Origin: Lyngbya confervoides BDU141951
Lineage (GTDB): Bacteria; Cyanobacteriota; Cyanobacteriia; Thermosynechococcales; Thermosynechococcaceae
Direction of reading: 5' to 3'
NCBI RefSeq assembly: GCF_000817775.3
Contig: NZ_JTHE03000043.1
Span: 1-48,805 of the forward strand
Length of the DNA: 48,805 bases
Positions 11,786 to 20,523 of the stretch are shown here, piece after piece. Every line of letters begins with the position of its first letter. Positions within the stretch are counted from its first letter, which is position 1. The translations under genes were made by a program, and so were the position numbers. A model generated the notes under the pieces. It was not told the DNA's origin and did no database searches. It saw nothing but the letters and a program-made list of their open reading frames with translations.

Positions 11786-11932
11786 ATGACCAGACTCTGC
11801 AATAGCGTTAACCAAAGCGAAGAAATGATCTTCTGGATCCGAGAGCTGACTCAGGTGTCCAATCAGCAAGCCGAGGTCACCCTCAAGCAGCTTCGCCGCC
11901 ACCAGGAAAGCGAGTATCCCAAGAGCGCCTAG
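11786..11932 (+). CDS. Small hypothetical protein, 48 aa
   Basis: ATG 11786 follows GGGGATTAAACC, a plausible ribosome-binding site. The 48-residue product (MTRLCNSVNQSEEMIFWIRE, then LTQVSNQQAEVTLKQLRRHQ and ESEYPKSA) looks amphipathic-helical and soluble, with no Cys pair or membrane segment. Codon choice is like that of neighbouring genes. I do not recognise the family; it could also be a chance frame, but the composition and ribosome-binding site argue for a real small gene. Confidence 0.5.
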   Translation: MTRLCNSVNQSEEMIFWIRELTQVSNQQAEVTLKQLRRHQESEYPKSA

Positions 11933-12033
11933 GCTCTCATTTCCATTCCCCCCTTGTCGAACAGGGCACCGCGTCGCACCATAGGAAGAAGGGTCAGCAA
12001 TACCGCTGACTAGCTGTCCTTGGTGCCTTGCCC

Positions 12034-12321
12034 ATGAGTGATGCTTGGATTAACGTGTTTGGCTGGTTACCGGCGGTCATCATCCCTCTGGCCACGGTGA
12101 TTCAGATCCGGGAAATTCTGCGCAACCGTAGTGCCGCTTCTGTCAGCTGGGTCACCTGGACCCTGTTTGGGGTTGCCAATATTGGACTGTACATTTACAC
12201 CGAAAAGTATTGGGATGTGCAGGCGGTGGTCGGCCTCCTGGGATCTGCCTTGCTGGATTTTGTCATTGCGGCACTGGCGGTTGCAGGCTATGGCGAGAAG
12301 CTGTCCAATTTAGAATCTTAA
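12034..12321 (+). CDS. PQ-loop / SemiSWEET-like membrane protein
   Basis: A 95-residue protein with three predicted membrane helices: WINVFGWLPAVIIPLATVI, SVSWVTWTLFGVANIGLYIY and VVGLLGSALLDFVIAALAV. The region between helices 1 and 2 (IREILRNRSAASVSWVTW) resembles the PQ-loop/SemiSWEET family of small transporters that work as dimers, although the Pro-Gln pair itself is not present. ATG 12034 was chosen over an in-frame TTG at 12028. Substrate is unknown; sugars are known for SemiSWEETs. A terminator follows 34 bases after the stop. Confidence 0.65.
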   Translation: MSDAWINVFGWLPAVIIPLATVIQIREILRNRSAASVSWVTWTLFGVANIGLYIYTEKYWDVQAVVGLLGSALLDFVIAALAVAGYGEKLSNLES

Positions 12322-12355
12322 ATCTAGCATCTAGTGGGTTAATCCTGGTCCCCTT

Positions 12356-12384
12356 AAAAAGCCGCCCTTGGAGAGCGGCTTTTT
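12356..12384. terminator. Bidirectional rho-independent terminator
   Basis: AAAAAGCCGC and GCGGCTTTTT flank a nine-base loop. The A-tract and T-tract let it act on both strands, which suits its place between the convergent PQ-loop gene (ends 12321) and the transketolase-like gene (ends 12407). Confidence 0.9.
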
Positions 12385-12406
12385 GAAGACGAAATCGGCG
12401 GTGGGG

Positions 12407-14320
12407 CTAGCTGGCTAGCTCCTTAACCTTCGCCATGATCCCCGCTGGCCCAATGCCCTGGTGGGGATACTGTTCCCACAAACCGCCACAGCCTTCCTCG
12501 TGGGTGCCCAGGTAGGCAAACTTGGGCGAAAGCCCCCGTTCCAGCAGCCAAGATCCAAAACGACTGCCCAACCCAGTGCGGCGGTTGAAGGGCTCCACCA
12601 CCAGCACAAAGCCCGATTTCCCAATTTTCTGGAGGGTGTTCTCGTCCACCACGTTCAGGGTGGATTTGTTGATTAGCCCTACGTCCAGACCCTCCTGTTT
12701 CAAACGCTCCACCGCGTCTAGGGCCCGGTATAGTGCGTCCCCAAAGGCCACGATGTAGCCTGCCGTTCCTTCTCGCACCAGATCATCTTGACCGGGCTGA
12801 AATTGATAGCCGTCTCCAAACAGCTCCTTACCGGATTCATCTAAGATCATGGGCACCTTGGATCGGGTGGAGAAAATAAACCGGAGTCCTGGATCGCGGA
12901 AGACCGAATTCACACAGGCCGTCATTTGATTGGCATCGGCGGGGAAGTAAAGCCGAGTTTCGTAGCCATCATCTAGACCGTTATCGGCAAACATATTGTT
13001 GATGCCAAAGTGACAGGTGTTGTCGGCCATATCATCAATGCCCGCATGGGAAAAGTGGCAGAGCAAGTTGGATCGATTCAGCCGCGCCATGGTGATCTCC
13101 GAGATACACATTTCTAGAAAGGCGCTGAAGGTAGCAAAAATGCCCTGCTTGCCCGGATCCATCCCAAATCCTGCCGCTGCCGAGAGGTTCCCCCGCTCTT
13201 GAATCCCCCCGCTAATAAAGACCTCGGGATGGGCCTGACGGATATGCTGCAGCCCGCAAGATCCTTCCAGGTCACTGTCTACCACCAGAACGTGATCCTT
13301 GCGATCGCGCTCCTCCATGCGGTCCAGGATCGTCACCACCGCCTGACCAAAGACATTCCGGTTAGACCCAAGCTTGTCCGAGGATCCTAAATATTGATAG
13401 TCATGCTGGGGGGCCTTGGTATTTTTAAGGATTTCCGCCGCCTGGTTGTGACCTCGCTGTTCTAGATAGTGAATGGCCGCCTTGACCGAGATAACGTCAT
13501 GGCCGTGGTTCGATCCTTCCAGTCCCTCAATTCCAGGGCACATGGGACGCTTGTTAATCACCGCCACAGGGCCGGGGCTATTGATGGCTTCACAGATATT
13601 GGCGTAGAGAGCATCTAGATCTTCGCCGTCGTTTTCTAGCACTTTCAGGCCATGGCCCTCCAGAGTCTGCTTGACGCTGAAGCCCGCTAAATATTGGGAG
13701 GGATGTCCCGCAATGGTGACATCATTATCATCAATAATCAGCTTGACATTGAGATATTGAGCCACCGCCAGGCGAGCGGCTTCCGCATCGTTCCCCTCTT
13801 GCTGAGATCCGTCCGATCCCAGGCAGAAAACGGTCTTGCCAGGATGGGCCAGGGCGACCCCGTTGACGTAGGGCCACATGTGCCCCAGTCGGCCTGAGCT
13901 AAACTTGACCCCTGGGGTAAGCCCCAGTTCCGGGTGTCCGGGCAGGGTGGAGTGGGCCTCCCGGTATTTCATGAGCTGATCAGCGGGAAGATCCCCCGCC
14001 AGGGCGGCCATCAGGTACTGGGTGCCTACCCGATGTCCCGCTTCATCGAAAAAGATGGGCACGAACTGATCCGGTTGGCTGTGGAAGAGGGCATCGAGGA
14101 TCATCACCTCTGGAACCGTATCGTAGGGGCCCCCCGTATGTCCTCCCACCCCTCGGGCCGCACCGGTGGCCGTAAAAAAGACAATGGCATCTCGGCAAAG
14201 CTGAATATTAAATTTCAGAGCTTCGCGCTGTTCGTCGCTCAACACTGGATTGGACGGGTCGAGCCGGACGGATTTATAGGCGCTTAGATCAATGGGGAAT
14301 GTGCCAACGTCAATAGTCAT
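12407..14320 (-). CDS. Transketolase-like thiamine diphosphate enzyme
   Basis: A 637-residue enzyme with transketolase order: TPP-binding half first, pyrimidine-binding half second. The TPP motif is GSDGSQQEGNDAEAARLA with NVKLIIDDNDVTIAGH about 25 residues later. The second half has DSDLEGSCGLQHI, the proton-relay Glu in GGIQERGN, and ATFSAFLEMCISEITMARL; a C-terminal transketolase domain ends the protein. Several stretches differ from TktA (HTGGPYDTVPE, SHAGIDDMADNTCHFGINN), so it is probably a paralogue rather than the Calvin-cycle transketolase, and its sugar-phosphate substrate is not certain. ATG 14320 was chosen because AAAGGA lies 8 bases upstream; the frame extends to 14389. The promoter must lie in 14330-14576. 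Confidence 0.8.
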   Translation of the reverse strand: MTIDVGTFPIDLSAYKSVRLDPSNPVLSDEQREALKFNIQLCRDAIVFFTATGAARGVGGHTGGPYDTVPEVMILDALFHSQPDQFVPIFFDEAGHRVGTQYLMAALAGDLPADQLMKYREAHSTLPGHPELGLTPGVKFSSGRLGHMWPYVNGVALAHPGKTVFCLGSDGSQQEGNDAEAARLAVAQYLNVKLIIDDNDVTIAGHPSQYLAGFSVKQTLEGHGLKVLENDGEDLDALYANICEAINSPGPVAVINKRPMCPGIEGLEGSNHGHDVISVKAAIHYLEQRGHNQAAEILKNTKAPQHDYQYLGSSDKLGSNRNVFGQAVVTILDRMEERDRKDHVLVVDSDLEGSCGLQHIRQAHPEVFISGGIQERGNLSAAAGFGMDPGKQGIFATFSAFLEMCISEITMARLNRSNLLCHFSHAGIDDMADNTCHFGINNMFADNGLDDGYETRLYFPADANQMTACVNSVFRDPGLRFIFSTRSKVPMILDESGKELFGDGYQFQPGQDDLVREGTAGYIVAFGDALYRALDAVERLKQEGLDVGLINKSTLNVVDENTLQKIGKSGFVLVVEPFNRRTGLGSRFGSWLLERGLSPKFAYLGTHEEGCGGLWEQYPHQGIGPAGIMAKVKELAS

Positions 14321-14576
14321 GGGTGTCATCCTTTTGTACAGGTTTGCGTTCCGAGACCCCAATTTGGCGACCGTCTCATCCTGCATCATGCAGCTTCTAG
14401 ACCAACCGTGGGGAGCGCTGCAAGGGAGTCTTCGCTAGATTGAAGTCCGTCCAGGCAGTCGCGTGCAAATCATCCCGAAGTTCTCAGTATAAAAGGTTCC
14501 GTAGAGGTCAAAGATAATAGTCTGTTATAGCTCTGACTAGCATTCAAGGGGGGAGCTTATTGAGAACCCCTTACCC

Positions 14577-15281
14577 TCAGGAGTCCCAGAGCTTAATGCC
14601 ACCCAAGATACCCGCTCGATTCGAAACAATTTGCACATTCTTCGGGAGGTCGAGGGTGATGCGCTTGCTTTCTCCGCCGCCAATGTAGAGCTGACGGTAG
14701 TTGAAGGTATGCTCCAGGGTGGCGATCGCTCGGGCCAGGTTGCGGTTCCAGGTCTGCTTTCCGTCTTTTTTTAGGGCTTGGCGGCCTAAACACTGCTCGT
14801 AGGTTTTCTTTTTGATGAAGGGATGGTGAGGAATTTCCAGGTTTGGCACCAGTTTGCCATCCACAAACAGGGCTGACCCAAAGCCTGTGCCCAGGGTCAC
14901 AACCAGTTCGACCCCTTCCCCTTCAATCACGCCATAGCCTTGAATATCGGCATCGTTGGCCACTCGCGTCGGCTGCCCAAGCTGATCCTGCAGGCGAGTG
15001 GCCAGGTCAAGGCCTTTCCAACGCGGACTAAGATTGACAGCCGTATGGACCACGCCCGCCATCACAACCCCCGGAAAACCCACCGAGACTCGGTCAAAGT
15101 TCCCCAGACCTTGAGCAATCGTGCCAATGGCGTCGATGACGGGATCGGGTTCGGCGGGTCGCGGAGTTTCCACCCGCTGGCGATCGCTAACGGGTTGACC
15201 CTCAGGGTCTAAAATCATGCCCTTAATGCCGCTGCCCCCAATGTCGATGGACAGGGTTTTCAGAGGGGATTGATGCGCCAT
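14577..15281 (-). CDS. ppgK: ROK-family kinase, polyphosphate-glucokinase-like
   Basis: A 234-residue ROK kinase. Visible motifs are the phosphate-1 loop LSIDIGGSGIKGMILD (residues 10-25), the substrate region VSVGFPGVV, NDADIQGYG with the catalytic Asp, and the phosphate-2 loop TLGTGFGSALF. The size and the SIDIGGSGIKG start are those of polyphosphate glucokinases, which phosphorylate glucose with polyphosphate (and often ATP). The zinc-binding cysteines of other ROK proteins are absent. ATG 15281 has GGGAG upstream. It lies in a minus-strand run upstream of the transketolase-like gene, separated from it by 256 bases. Polyphosphate use is inferred. Confidence 0.75.
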   Translation of the reverse strand: MAHQSPLKTLSIDIGGSGIKGMILDPEGQPVSDRQRVETPRPAEPDPVIDAIGTIAQGLGNFDRVSVGFPGVVMAGVVHTAVNLSPRWKGLDLATRLQDQLGQPTRVANDADIQGYGVIEGEGVELVVTLGTGFGSALFVDGKLVPNLEIPHHPFIKKKTYEQCLGRQALKKDGKQTWNRNLARAIATLEHTFNYRQLYIGGGESKRITLDLPKNVQIVSNRAGILGGIKLWDS

Positions 15282-15350
15282 AGATTTGCTAACTCCCGCC
15301 CCCCTTTCAGCCCCACGGCCAATCGGGGGAAGTTCTCGCTGTCTAGTGTA

Positions 15351-15965
15351 CTACCGGATGACCTCGCGGGCCTTTTCGTAATAGTGAATCCGGTCTTCGA
15401 GGCCGTTATATCCCCCGTTAACCCGCTTGGTAACCTCCTTGACGCTCACCTCAGGGCGATCGCACAGGGCGTTCATTTGATTGGCAGACCACCAAACTCC
15501 AGCACTGGTAAAGGGATAGGTTTTTGCCACGTAGGGGCATCCCTGCTCCATCACCTCGGGATCCTTGACCGCCTGCGCCAGCCTTTGATAGTTCGCTCGC
15601 CCCGTGAGCTGAATGACACCCGCTCCTTTAAACTTAGGTCCATCGCCGGGCTGGGTATTCCCCAGATCGGTGCGCCCCTCATAGGCTTCCCCACTGGCAA
15701 TTTCTTCCAACCAGCGCAGTCCTCCGGATTCATGGGCCGTTTGGGCAAGAAAATGGCGAATGCGTTGGGGGGTGGTAATGTCGTAGGTGTCGCAGCACCG
15801 GTTTAAATCCAGCAGTTCCGCCTCAGTCAACTTAGACCCATACACGTGCATGGCCTGGGCTGCGGTGATGTGCTGCTTGACCGGGGATTGATCCGGCGTA
15901 GGATGGGCCGGTTCTGGCAGGCCCAAGTCTCCATAGGTGATAAAGTTAGCTTGCGTAATCGCCAT
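15351..15965 (-). CDS. Glycoside hydrolase family 19 (chitinase/lysozyme-like)
   Basis: A 204-residue GH19 catalytic domain. The motif AQTAHESGGLRWLEE holds the general acid Glu, SGEAYEGRTDLGNTQPGDG and KFKGAGVIQLTGRANYQR are the substrate-cleft signature, and VNGGYNGLEDRIHYY closes the domain. GH19 enzymes cut chitin or peptidoglycan. There is no signal peptide and no binding module; the N terminus (MAITQANFITYGDLGLPE) is short and polar. The enzyme may act inside the cell, be released on lysis, or be phage-derived like many endolysins. No phage genes lie beside it. ATG 15965 has GGAG at normal distance. Confidence 0.85.
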   Translation of the reverse strand: MAITQANFITYGDLGLPEPAHPTPDQSPVKQHITAAQAMHVYGSKLTEAELLDLNRCCDTYDITTPQRIRHFLAQTAHESGGLRWLEEIASGEAYEGRTDLGNTQPGDGPKFKGAGVIQLTGRANYQRLAQAVKDPEVMEQGCPYVAKTYPFTSAGVWWSANQMNALCDRPEVSVKEVTKRVNGGYNGLEDRIHYYEKAREVIR

Positions 15966-16316
15966 GGATTGAACTCCAACTTACAACAAGTTACGGATTA
16001 ACGAGGCACGAATTATGGGATCGCGGGCCAGCCGCTGCCATGGGGACACCGACCCCTGTTCAACATTATGAGGGCCGCGACAAGGTTAGATCAGCGTGTA
16101 GCGGCCAAAACTTGATGATTTTTATTGCTTCGCTACCCGTCTGCAGCCGCCAGGAGCAGTGGCAACACTTTGCCCCCACCCAACCACACCTCCAACCACT
16201 TCGGGTAGGCCCAAAGCCAGGTCAGGCCATTTAGGGGGCCACAGCAATCTTCCCTGAAGCGGCGCACATTTTTACCGCAACGGGCCTGAGCCCCACGGTC
16301 ACGATTCAGATCTGGG
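15966..16316. other. Gene-free stretch of 351 bases
   Basis: This stretch lies upstream of the GH19 gene and downstream of the DUF3122 gene. It should hold the GH19 promoter. I see no convincing ORF, RNA gene, hairpin with U-tract or repeat. Confidence 0.6.
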
Positions 16317-16820
16317 CTAGGGCAACGGGGGGGTCCACTGTTTGATGTCCCACCACTCCCGCACCACGGACTGAGGGACCCTCAACCAGCGTCGCCCTTG
16401 GCTTCCGGCCACCTCAATATTCAATCGAGTCGGCCGATCGAGGGATCGCATCACTGGCGCCAGGTCATACTGTCCCACCTCCGAGGACACTGGATTAAGC
16501 TGTGGGTCCTGGGCCGTAACATCGGGTAGGATCCATTCCTGCTGCTGGTCTCGGAGGCGGAGAGCCTGGGGATGCGTTAAATCAAAGGCACCTGGAAAGG
16601 CAATCAAGCGCAAATACATTTCTGCCGTCTGGTCAGATCGCAGGCGCTTAAACACAATGGCTTGCCATGCTTGCTGTTGATCATCTTGAACCGACCGTCG
16701 CGATCGCACCATGACCTGGGTCGAGGATTCAGGATAAACATGAACCGTGGCCTGGACTGGGGCCGCCATCAGGAGGCAGCCGAGTATGCCCAGAATCAGG
16801 ATCTTCAATAAGAACTTCAC
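16317..16820 (-). CDS. DUF3122 secreted protein
   Basis: A 167-residue cyanobacterial protein of the DUF3122 family. Residues 1-24 are a signal peptide (MKFLLKILILGILGCLLMAA, cleavage likely after VQA), so it is exported to the periplasm or thylakoid lumen. The mature part reads as a compact beta-rich domain: VRSRRSVQDDQQQAWQAIVF, MYLRLIAFPGAFDL, WILPDVTAQD and RLNIEVAGSQGRRWLRVP. Function unknown; it is restricted to cyanobacteria as far as I know. No cysteines for disulfides in the mature part. The gene is monocistronic, with a 338-base gap to the upstream TauE gene. Confidence 0.8.
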   Translation of the reverse strand: MKFLLKILILGILGCLLMAAPVQATVHVYPESSTQVMVRSRRSVQDDQQQAWQAIVFKRLRSDQTAEMYLRLIAFPGAFDLTHPQALRLRDQQQEWILPDVTAQDPQLNPVSSEVGQYDLAPVMRSLDRPTRLNIEVAGSQGRRWLRVPQSVVREWWDIKQWTPPLP

Positions 16821-17158
16821 CGCTTTCCTCCCTTCCCTTGCGGGCGTTTTTTTCTAGATTTCCTTCGAGGTCAAGTCAAGGCCAAATCGAGGCCAGGTCG
16901 AGCCTATCGATCCTGCGCTCTTTGGGGCCAAGGCTGAGCAGAACGGGTATCTCCCTAGCATCGTTCCAGATCCGCCACCTTCAAGGAGTCAGACCTGACC
17001 CCGGCGCGATCACTCAGTTACTCGGCCCCCCGACCAATGTCCCAGCCCGCCAGAACCGGCTGAGGCTGGATGAGCGGGCTGGAGTCGGCGGCCCCCCCCG
17101 CGGATTAATGGCTTCGAGAACCCTGGTTCCCCCTCCCTCTCAGATCATGGCGTGGTGG
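16821..17158. other. Gene-free stretch of 338 bases
   Basis: Upstream region of the DUF3122 gene. It contains several loose copies of CAAGTCAAGGCC/CGAGGCCAGGTCGAG at 16865-16905, and otherwise nothing that I can support as a gene. Confidence 0.5.
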
Positions 17159-17941
17159 TCAGCCAGTGGCCAGCCGAAACGCTTGCCAGAAGGTGTAAAT
17201 TGCCAGCAGCACCAGCAGGCTGCGAAAGGCAAGGCCGACCAGGTGATCGGGTAATTTGGGCAACCAGCGGGTGCTCACCTGCGCTCCCAGCCAGCCACCT
17301 AGCCCCAGTATGATTCCCGGAGCAAACAAGACATTGCCATGGACAGCATGACCAATGCAGGCTGAGAGGGCAGTTAAGACGATGACCCCCAGGCTGGTTT
17401 GAATGGCCACCTTGAGGGCGTCTCCCAGCAGCAAAATTTGCAGCGGCACCAAAATGATGCCGCCCCCCACACCAAACAGTCCGGCTAGCAATCCGGCCAA
17501 GCCCCCTGTGCCAATGCGAGCAAGCATGGGGGACTGCAATGGCCGATGGGGGGGGCTACTGGACCCTCTGGCGATCGCCCGGCGGCGGAGTTGGAACAAA
17601 TAGAGATTCAGCAGCAGGAGCAAACCAAAGCCCACCAGCAACCCGGCCTCTGAAAATAGTCCGGCCAAGTAGACCCCACACTGAGCTGCGCCCAGAGCTG
17701 GCAGCCCCAAGGCCATCACCGCCCAGGGCTGCAAAACTCCCATGCGCCAGTTTTGCAGTGTTCCTGACAGGGCCGTGATGGCGATCGCCAGGGTACTGGT
17801 GCCCACGGCCTGGATGGGGGATCGGCCCAAGGCCACCAGCAGCGGAACGAGAATAGTGCCGCCGCCAATGCCCAGGAACCCGGCTAGAAACCCAGCCAGA
17901 ATTCCGCACAGTCCCAGAATTGCTAAGCTTACTAGATCCAT
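17159..17941 (-). CDS. TauE/SafE-family anion exporter
   Basis: A 260-residue integral membrane protein with about eight helices in two homologous halves. Each half begins with the family signature: GILAGFLAGFLGIGGGTILV near the N terminus and GGLAGLLAGLFGVGGGIILV at about 150. This family exports sulfite, sulfoacetate or related organic anions in the species where it was studied; the substrate here is unknown. AGGAG at normal distance supports ATG 17941. It stands alone on the minus strand and faces away from the comM-like gene; the 277-base gap between them carries two tandem repeats. Confidence 0.85.
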   Translation of the reverse strand: MDLVSLAILGLCGILAGFLAGFLGIGGGTILVPLLVALGRSPIQAVGTSTLAIAITALSGTLQNWRMGVLQPWAVMALGLPALGAAQCGVYLAGLFSEAGLLVGFGLLLLLNLYLFQLRRRAIARGSSSPPHRPLQSPMLARIGTGGLAGLLAGLFGVGGGIILVPLQILLLGDALKVAIQTSLGVIVLTALSACIGHAVHGNVLFAPGIILGLGGWLGAQVSTRWLPKLPDHLVGLAFRSLLVLLAIYTFWQAFRLATG

Positions 17942-18014
17942 TTCCTCTCCTGAGTTTTCGGACTACAACAGGACTTGAATTGAGCCCGGACGCCCCCAAT
18001 CCCCTCCACTGCAC

Positions 18015-18053
18015 CTGGGCGATGGATCTGGGCGATGGATCTGGGCGATGGAC
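18015..18053. repeat. 13-bp tandem repeat, three copies
   Basis: CTGGGCGATGGAT at 18015 and 18028, and CTGGGCGATGGAC at 18041. It lies in the gap between the divergent TauE and ComM-like genes. Confidence 0.95.
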
Positions 18054-18076
18054 CTAGACCTGACAGGAGGGCCACA

Positions 18077-18118
18077 ATGGGATGATCGCCATGGGATGAT
18101 CGTCATCGGATGAGGACC
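18077..18118. repeat. 14-bp tandem repeat, two and a half copies
   Basis: ATGGGATGATCGCC at 18077, ATGGGATGATCGTC at 18091 and a decayed third unit ATCGGATGAGGACC at 18105. It follows the 13-bp array by 23 bases and has a different unit. Confidence 0.9.
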
Positions 18119-18218
18119 CCCGCAGTCTAAAGTATTTCAGTATTTTTGCCAGACTTTTTAAAAGGCATGGAAAACTCAAAATAGATGCATTTTGAGGGAT
18201 ATTCCTGGGGATGGTGCC

Positions 18219-19751
18219 ATGTTATCTCGGGTGTGGAGCGCTGCGTTAATTGGCATTGAAGCGCTCAAGGTTGGAGTTGAGATTGATGTTTCCGGCGGGC
18301 TTCCTGGAACAGTGATTGTTGGACTTCCCGATACCGCGGTGCAAGAATCTCGGGAACGGGTAAAGGCGGGATTACGAAATTCGGGATTTGCTTTTCCAGC
18401 CCGTCGCATTGTGGTGAACCTGATGCCCGCCGATCTGCGCAAGGAGGGACCCAGCTTTGATCTGCCCATTAGCGTCGGCATTCTCGCCGCCACCGATCAA
18501 GTGAATCCCGACCCGCTCGAACGCTTTCTGTTCCTAGGAGAAGTGTCTCTGGATGGTCGGCTTCACCCCATTAGTGGGGTATTACCGATTGCCGCAGCAG
18601 CAGCGGGGCTTGGGTTTGGCGGTGTGGTGGTCCCTAAGGCGAACGCAGCGGAGGCTGCCGTCGTGGCTGGACTTGAGGTTTATGGATTTGAAACGCTGCT
18701 AGAGGTGAGCCAATTTCTCAACCACACTCAGGATGTCCAACCCCTGGTGCTAAAGGAATCCTATTTTCAACACTCGAAGTCCATCCCGGCCAAACTCGAC
18801 CTTAAGGATGTAAAGGGGCAGGCCCATGCCAAGCGCGCCTTAGAGATTGCGGCCGCCGGGGGCCACAACCTGATTTTTGTGGGTCCCCCCGGCAGTGGCA
18901 AGACCATGCTGGCCCGGCGATTGCCCGGTATCTTGCCTGATTTAGGCTTCCAGGAAGCGCTGGAGGTGACCAAGATTCATTCGGTGGCCGGACTACTCAA
19001 GGAGCGAGGCACCCTGATTCGAGATCGCCCCTTCCGCAGCCCGCACCACTCAGCCTCGGGTCCTGCCCTGGTGGGCGGTGGCAGCTATCCCCGTCCGGGG
19101 GAGATTTCCCTGGCCCATCAGGGTGTTTTATTTTTGGACGAACTAACGGAGTTCAAGCGAGATGTGCTGGATTTCCTGCGCCAGCCCCTGGAAGATGGCT
19201 TTGTCACGATTTCTCGAACGCGCCAGACCGTGGTATTTCCCGCACAGTTTACCCTGGTAGCCAGCACAAATCCCTGTCCCTGCGGCTATTTTTCTGACCC
19301 TATCCAGGCCTGTACCTGCACACCTCGGCAGCGAGAAACTTACTGGGCCAGGCTGTCAGGTCCGCTGATGGATCGCATTGACCTGCAAGTGGCCGTAGGC
19401 CGGCTGAAGCCGGAAGAGATGACCCGTCAGCGGGAGGGTGAACCCTCGGCGGCCGTGCGCGATCGCATTCTGGCCGCGCGCGAAATAGCCCGGCAACGGT
19501 TTGCGCAACAGGAGCATCTGTATAGCAACGGTCAGATGCAAAGTCGGCATTTGCGGCAGTGGTGTCAACTTGATGACGCGTCGCGATCGATCCTGGAAGC
19601 GGCCATTCAACGCCTGGGGCTCTCTGCGCGGGCGATGGACCGGATTCTGAAGGTGGCCCGCACGATCGCCGATCTCGATGGCCAGGGGCAAATTCAGTCT
19701 AATCACATTGCCGAAGCCATCCAGTACCGCACAATCGATCGTCTCCAATAA
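18219..19751 (+). CDS. YifB/ComM-family magnesium-chelatase-like AAA+ ATPase
   Basis: A 510-residue protein. Residues 1-170 are the ChlI-like/Lon-protease-fold domain (IDVSGGLPGTVIVGLPDTAV, RRIVVNLMPADLRKEGPSFD). The AAA+ domain follows with Walker A GPPGSGKT at 222-229, Walker B VLFLDELTEF, and the loop TNPCPCGYFSDPIQACTCTP, whose cysteines are typical of this family. The C-terminal part ends with a helical lid. ComM is a hexameric helicase aiding branch migration in natural transformation in other bacteria. ATG 18219 follows GGGGATGG; an upstream TTG at 18192 was rejected. No competence genes are adjacent. Confidence 0.9.
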   Translation: MLSRVWSAALIGIEALKVGVEIDVSGGLPGTVIVGLPDTAVQESRERVKAGLRNSGFAFPARRIVVNLMPADLRKEGPSFDLPISVGILAATDQVNPDPLERFLFLGEVSLDGRLHPISGVLPIAAAAAGLGFGGVVVPKANAAEAAVVAGLEVYGFETLLEVSQFLNHTQDVQPLVLKESYFQHSKSIPAKLDLKDVKGQAHAKRALEIAAAGGHNLIFVGPPGSGKTMLARRLPGILPDLGFQEALEVTKIHSVAGLLKERGTLIRDRPFRSPHHSASGPALVGGGSYPRPGEISLAHQGVLFLDELTEFKRDVLDFLRQPLEDGFVTISRTRQTVVFPAQFTLVASTNPCPCGYFSDPIQACTCTPRQRETYWARLSGPLMDRIDLQVAVGRLKPEEMTRQREGEPSAAVRDRILAAREIARQRFAQQEHLYSNGQMQSRHLRQWCQLDDASRSILEAAIQRLGLSARAMDRILKVARTIADLDGQGQIQSNHIAEAIQYRTIDRLQ

Positions 19752-19857
19752 ACCTTGTCAGGGCTAGGGCATCAACTATAATTCATTAGCCAGAACCCAT
19801 GGGCTGATCTGGCACCTTGGAGCCTTGATCCTCAGAATAATCAGAAATCGATGACCT

Positions 19858-20427
19858 ATGAATACCTCAGAACTCCGATCTGACTGCTTAATTGTCGGAT
19901 TCCAAGCCTTGCTTTGGTTGACGCTGCTGTTTTTAAGTTGCTTTGGCTATGACTGGATTAATTTTTCGCTATTGCAGGATTGGACACCGCTATTAATCCT
20001 GTTGCTGTTGGGTCTTGCCTATCCCCTGGGCATCATTCAGCAGGCCCTCATTGGGAATTTGTTTAACCATCAACGATTGAAAAAACTGAGCCAATCTGAC
20101 CCCGAGCCAAGACGATCTACTCCCTTTGACCAGCTCATTTACATTGCCACAATTCATCCTAATCTTGCCCAAAATCTGCAGCAAAATATGGCAAGGGCAC
20201 ACCTGACCCGAACCACGGCGGTCAATCTGGTGCTGGTTTCTCTGGTGGGATTGATCTTTTATTTAACGCAAGTGGGCTTTACCTGGCGTGGATTTACCTT
20301 CGGGGCCTTTGGGTGCCTCGTGGTTGCCTTGGCAAGCTATCGGGCGCAGGTGTCTTCCACCCACGACAATCTTGCTCAAATTCGTCGAGTGTATGCCGTT
20401 TTAAAGTCGGCAAAAGTCACCTCCTAA
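19858..20427 (+). CDS. Membrane protein of unknown function
   Basis: A 189-residue protein with four predicted membrane helices, paired around a cytoplasmic loop: IVGFQALLWLTLLFLSCFGY and TPLLILLLLGLAYPLGIIQQ, then a polar loop (about 65-115, LFNHQRLKKLSQSDPEP), then VNLVLVSLVGLIFYL and FTFGAFGCLVVALASYRA. It ends in a basic cytoplasmic tail. I do not recognise the family and see no catalytic residues. It converges with the lipase gene at 20524; the 96 bases between hold no clear terminator. Confidence 0.7.
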   Translation: MNTSELRSDCLIVGFQALLWLTLLFLSCFGYDWINFSLLQDWTPLLILLLLGLAYPLGIIQQALIGNLFNHQRLKKLSQSDPEPRRSTPFDQLIYIATIHPNLAQNLQQNMARAHLTRTTAVNLVLVSLVGLIFYLTQVGFTWRGFTFGAFGCLVVALASYRAQVSSTHDNLAQIRRVYAVLKSAKVTS

Positions 20428-20523
20428 ACAGCAATGAAACAGCCATAGCCTATGAAAATCTGTGCTTTGAGCACCAGTGGATCGCTGGCGAAATCTCCCA
20501 GGACGGAGTAAACCTTCGAGCCA

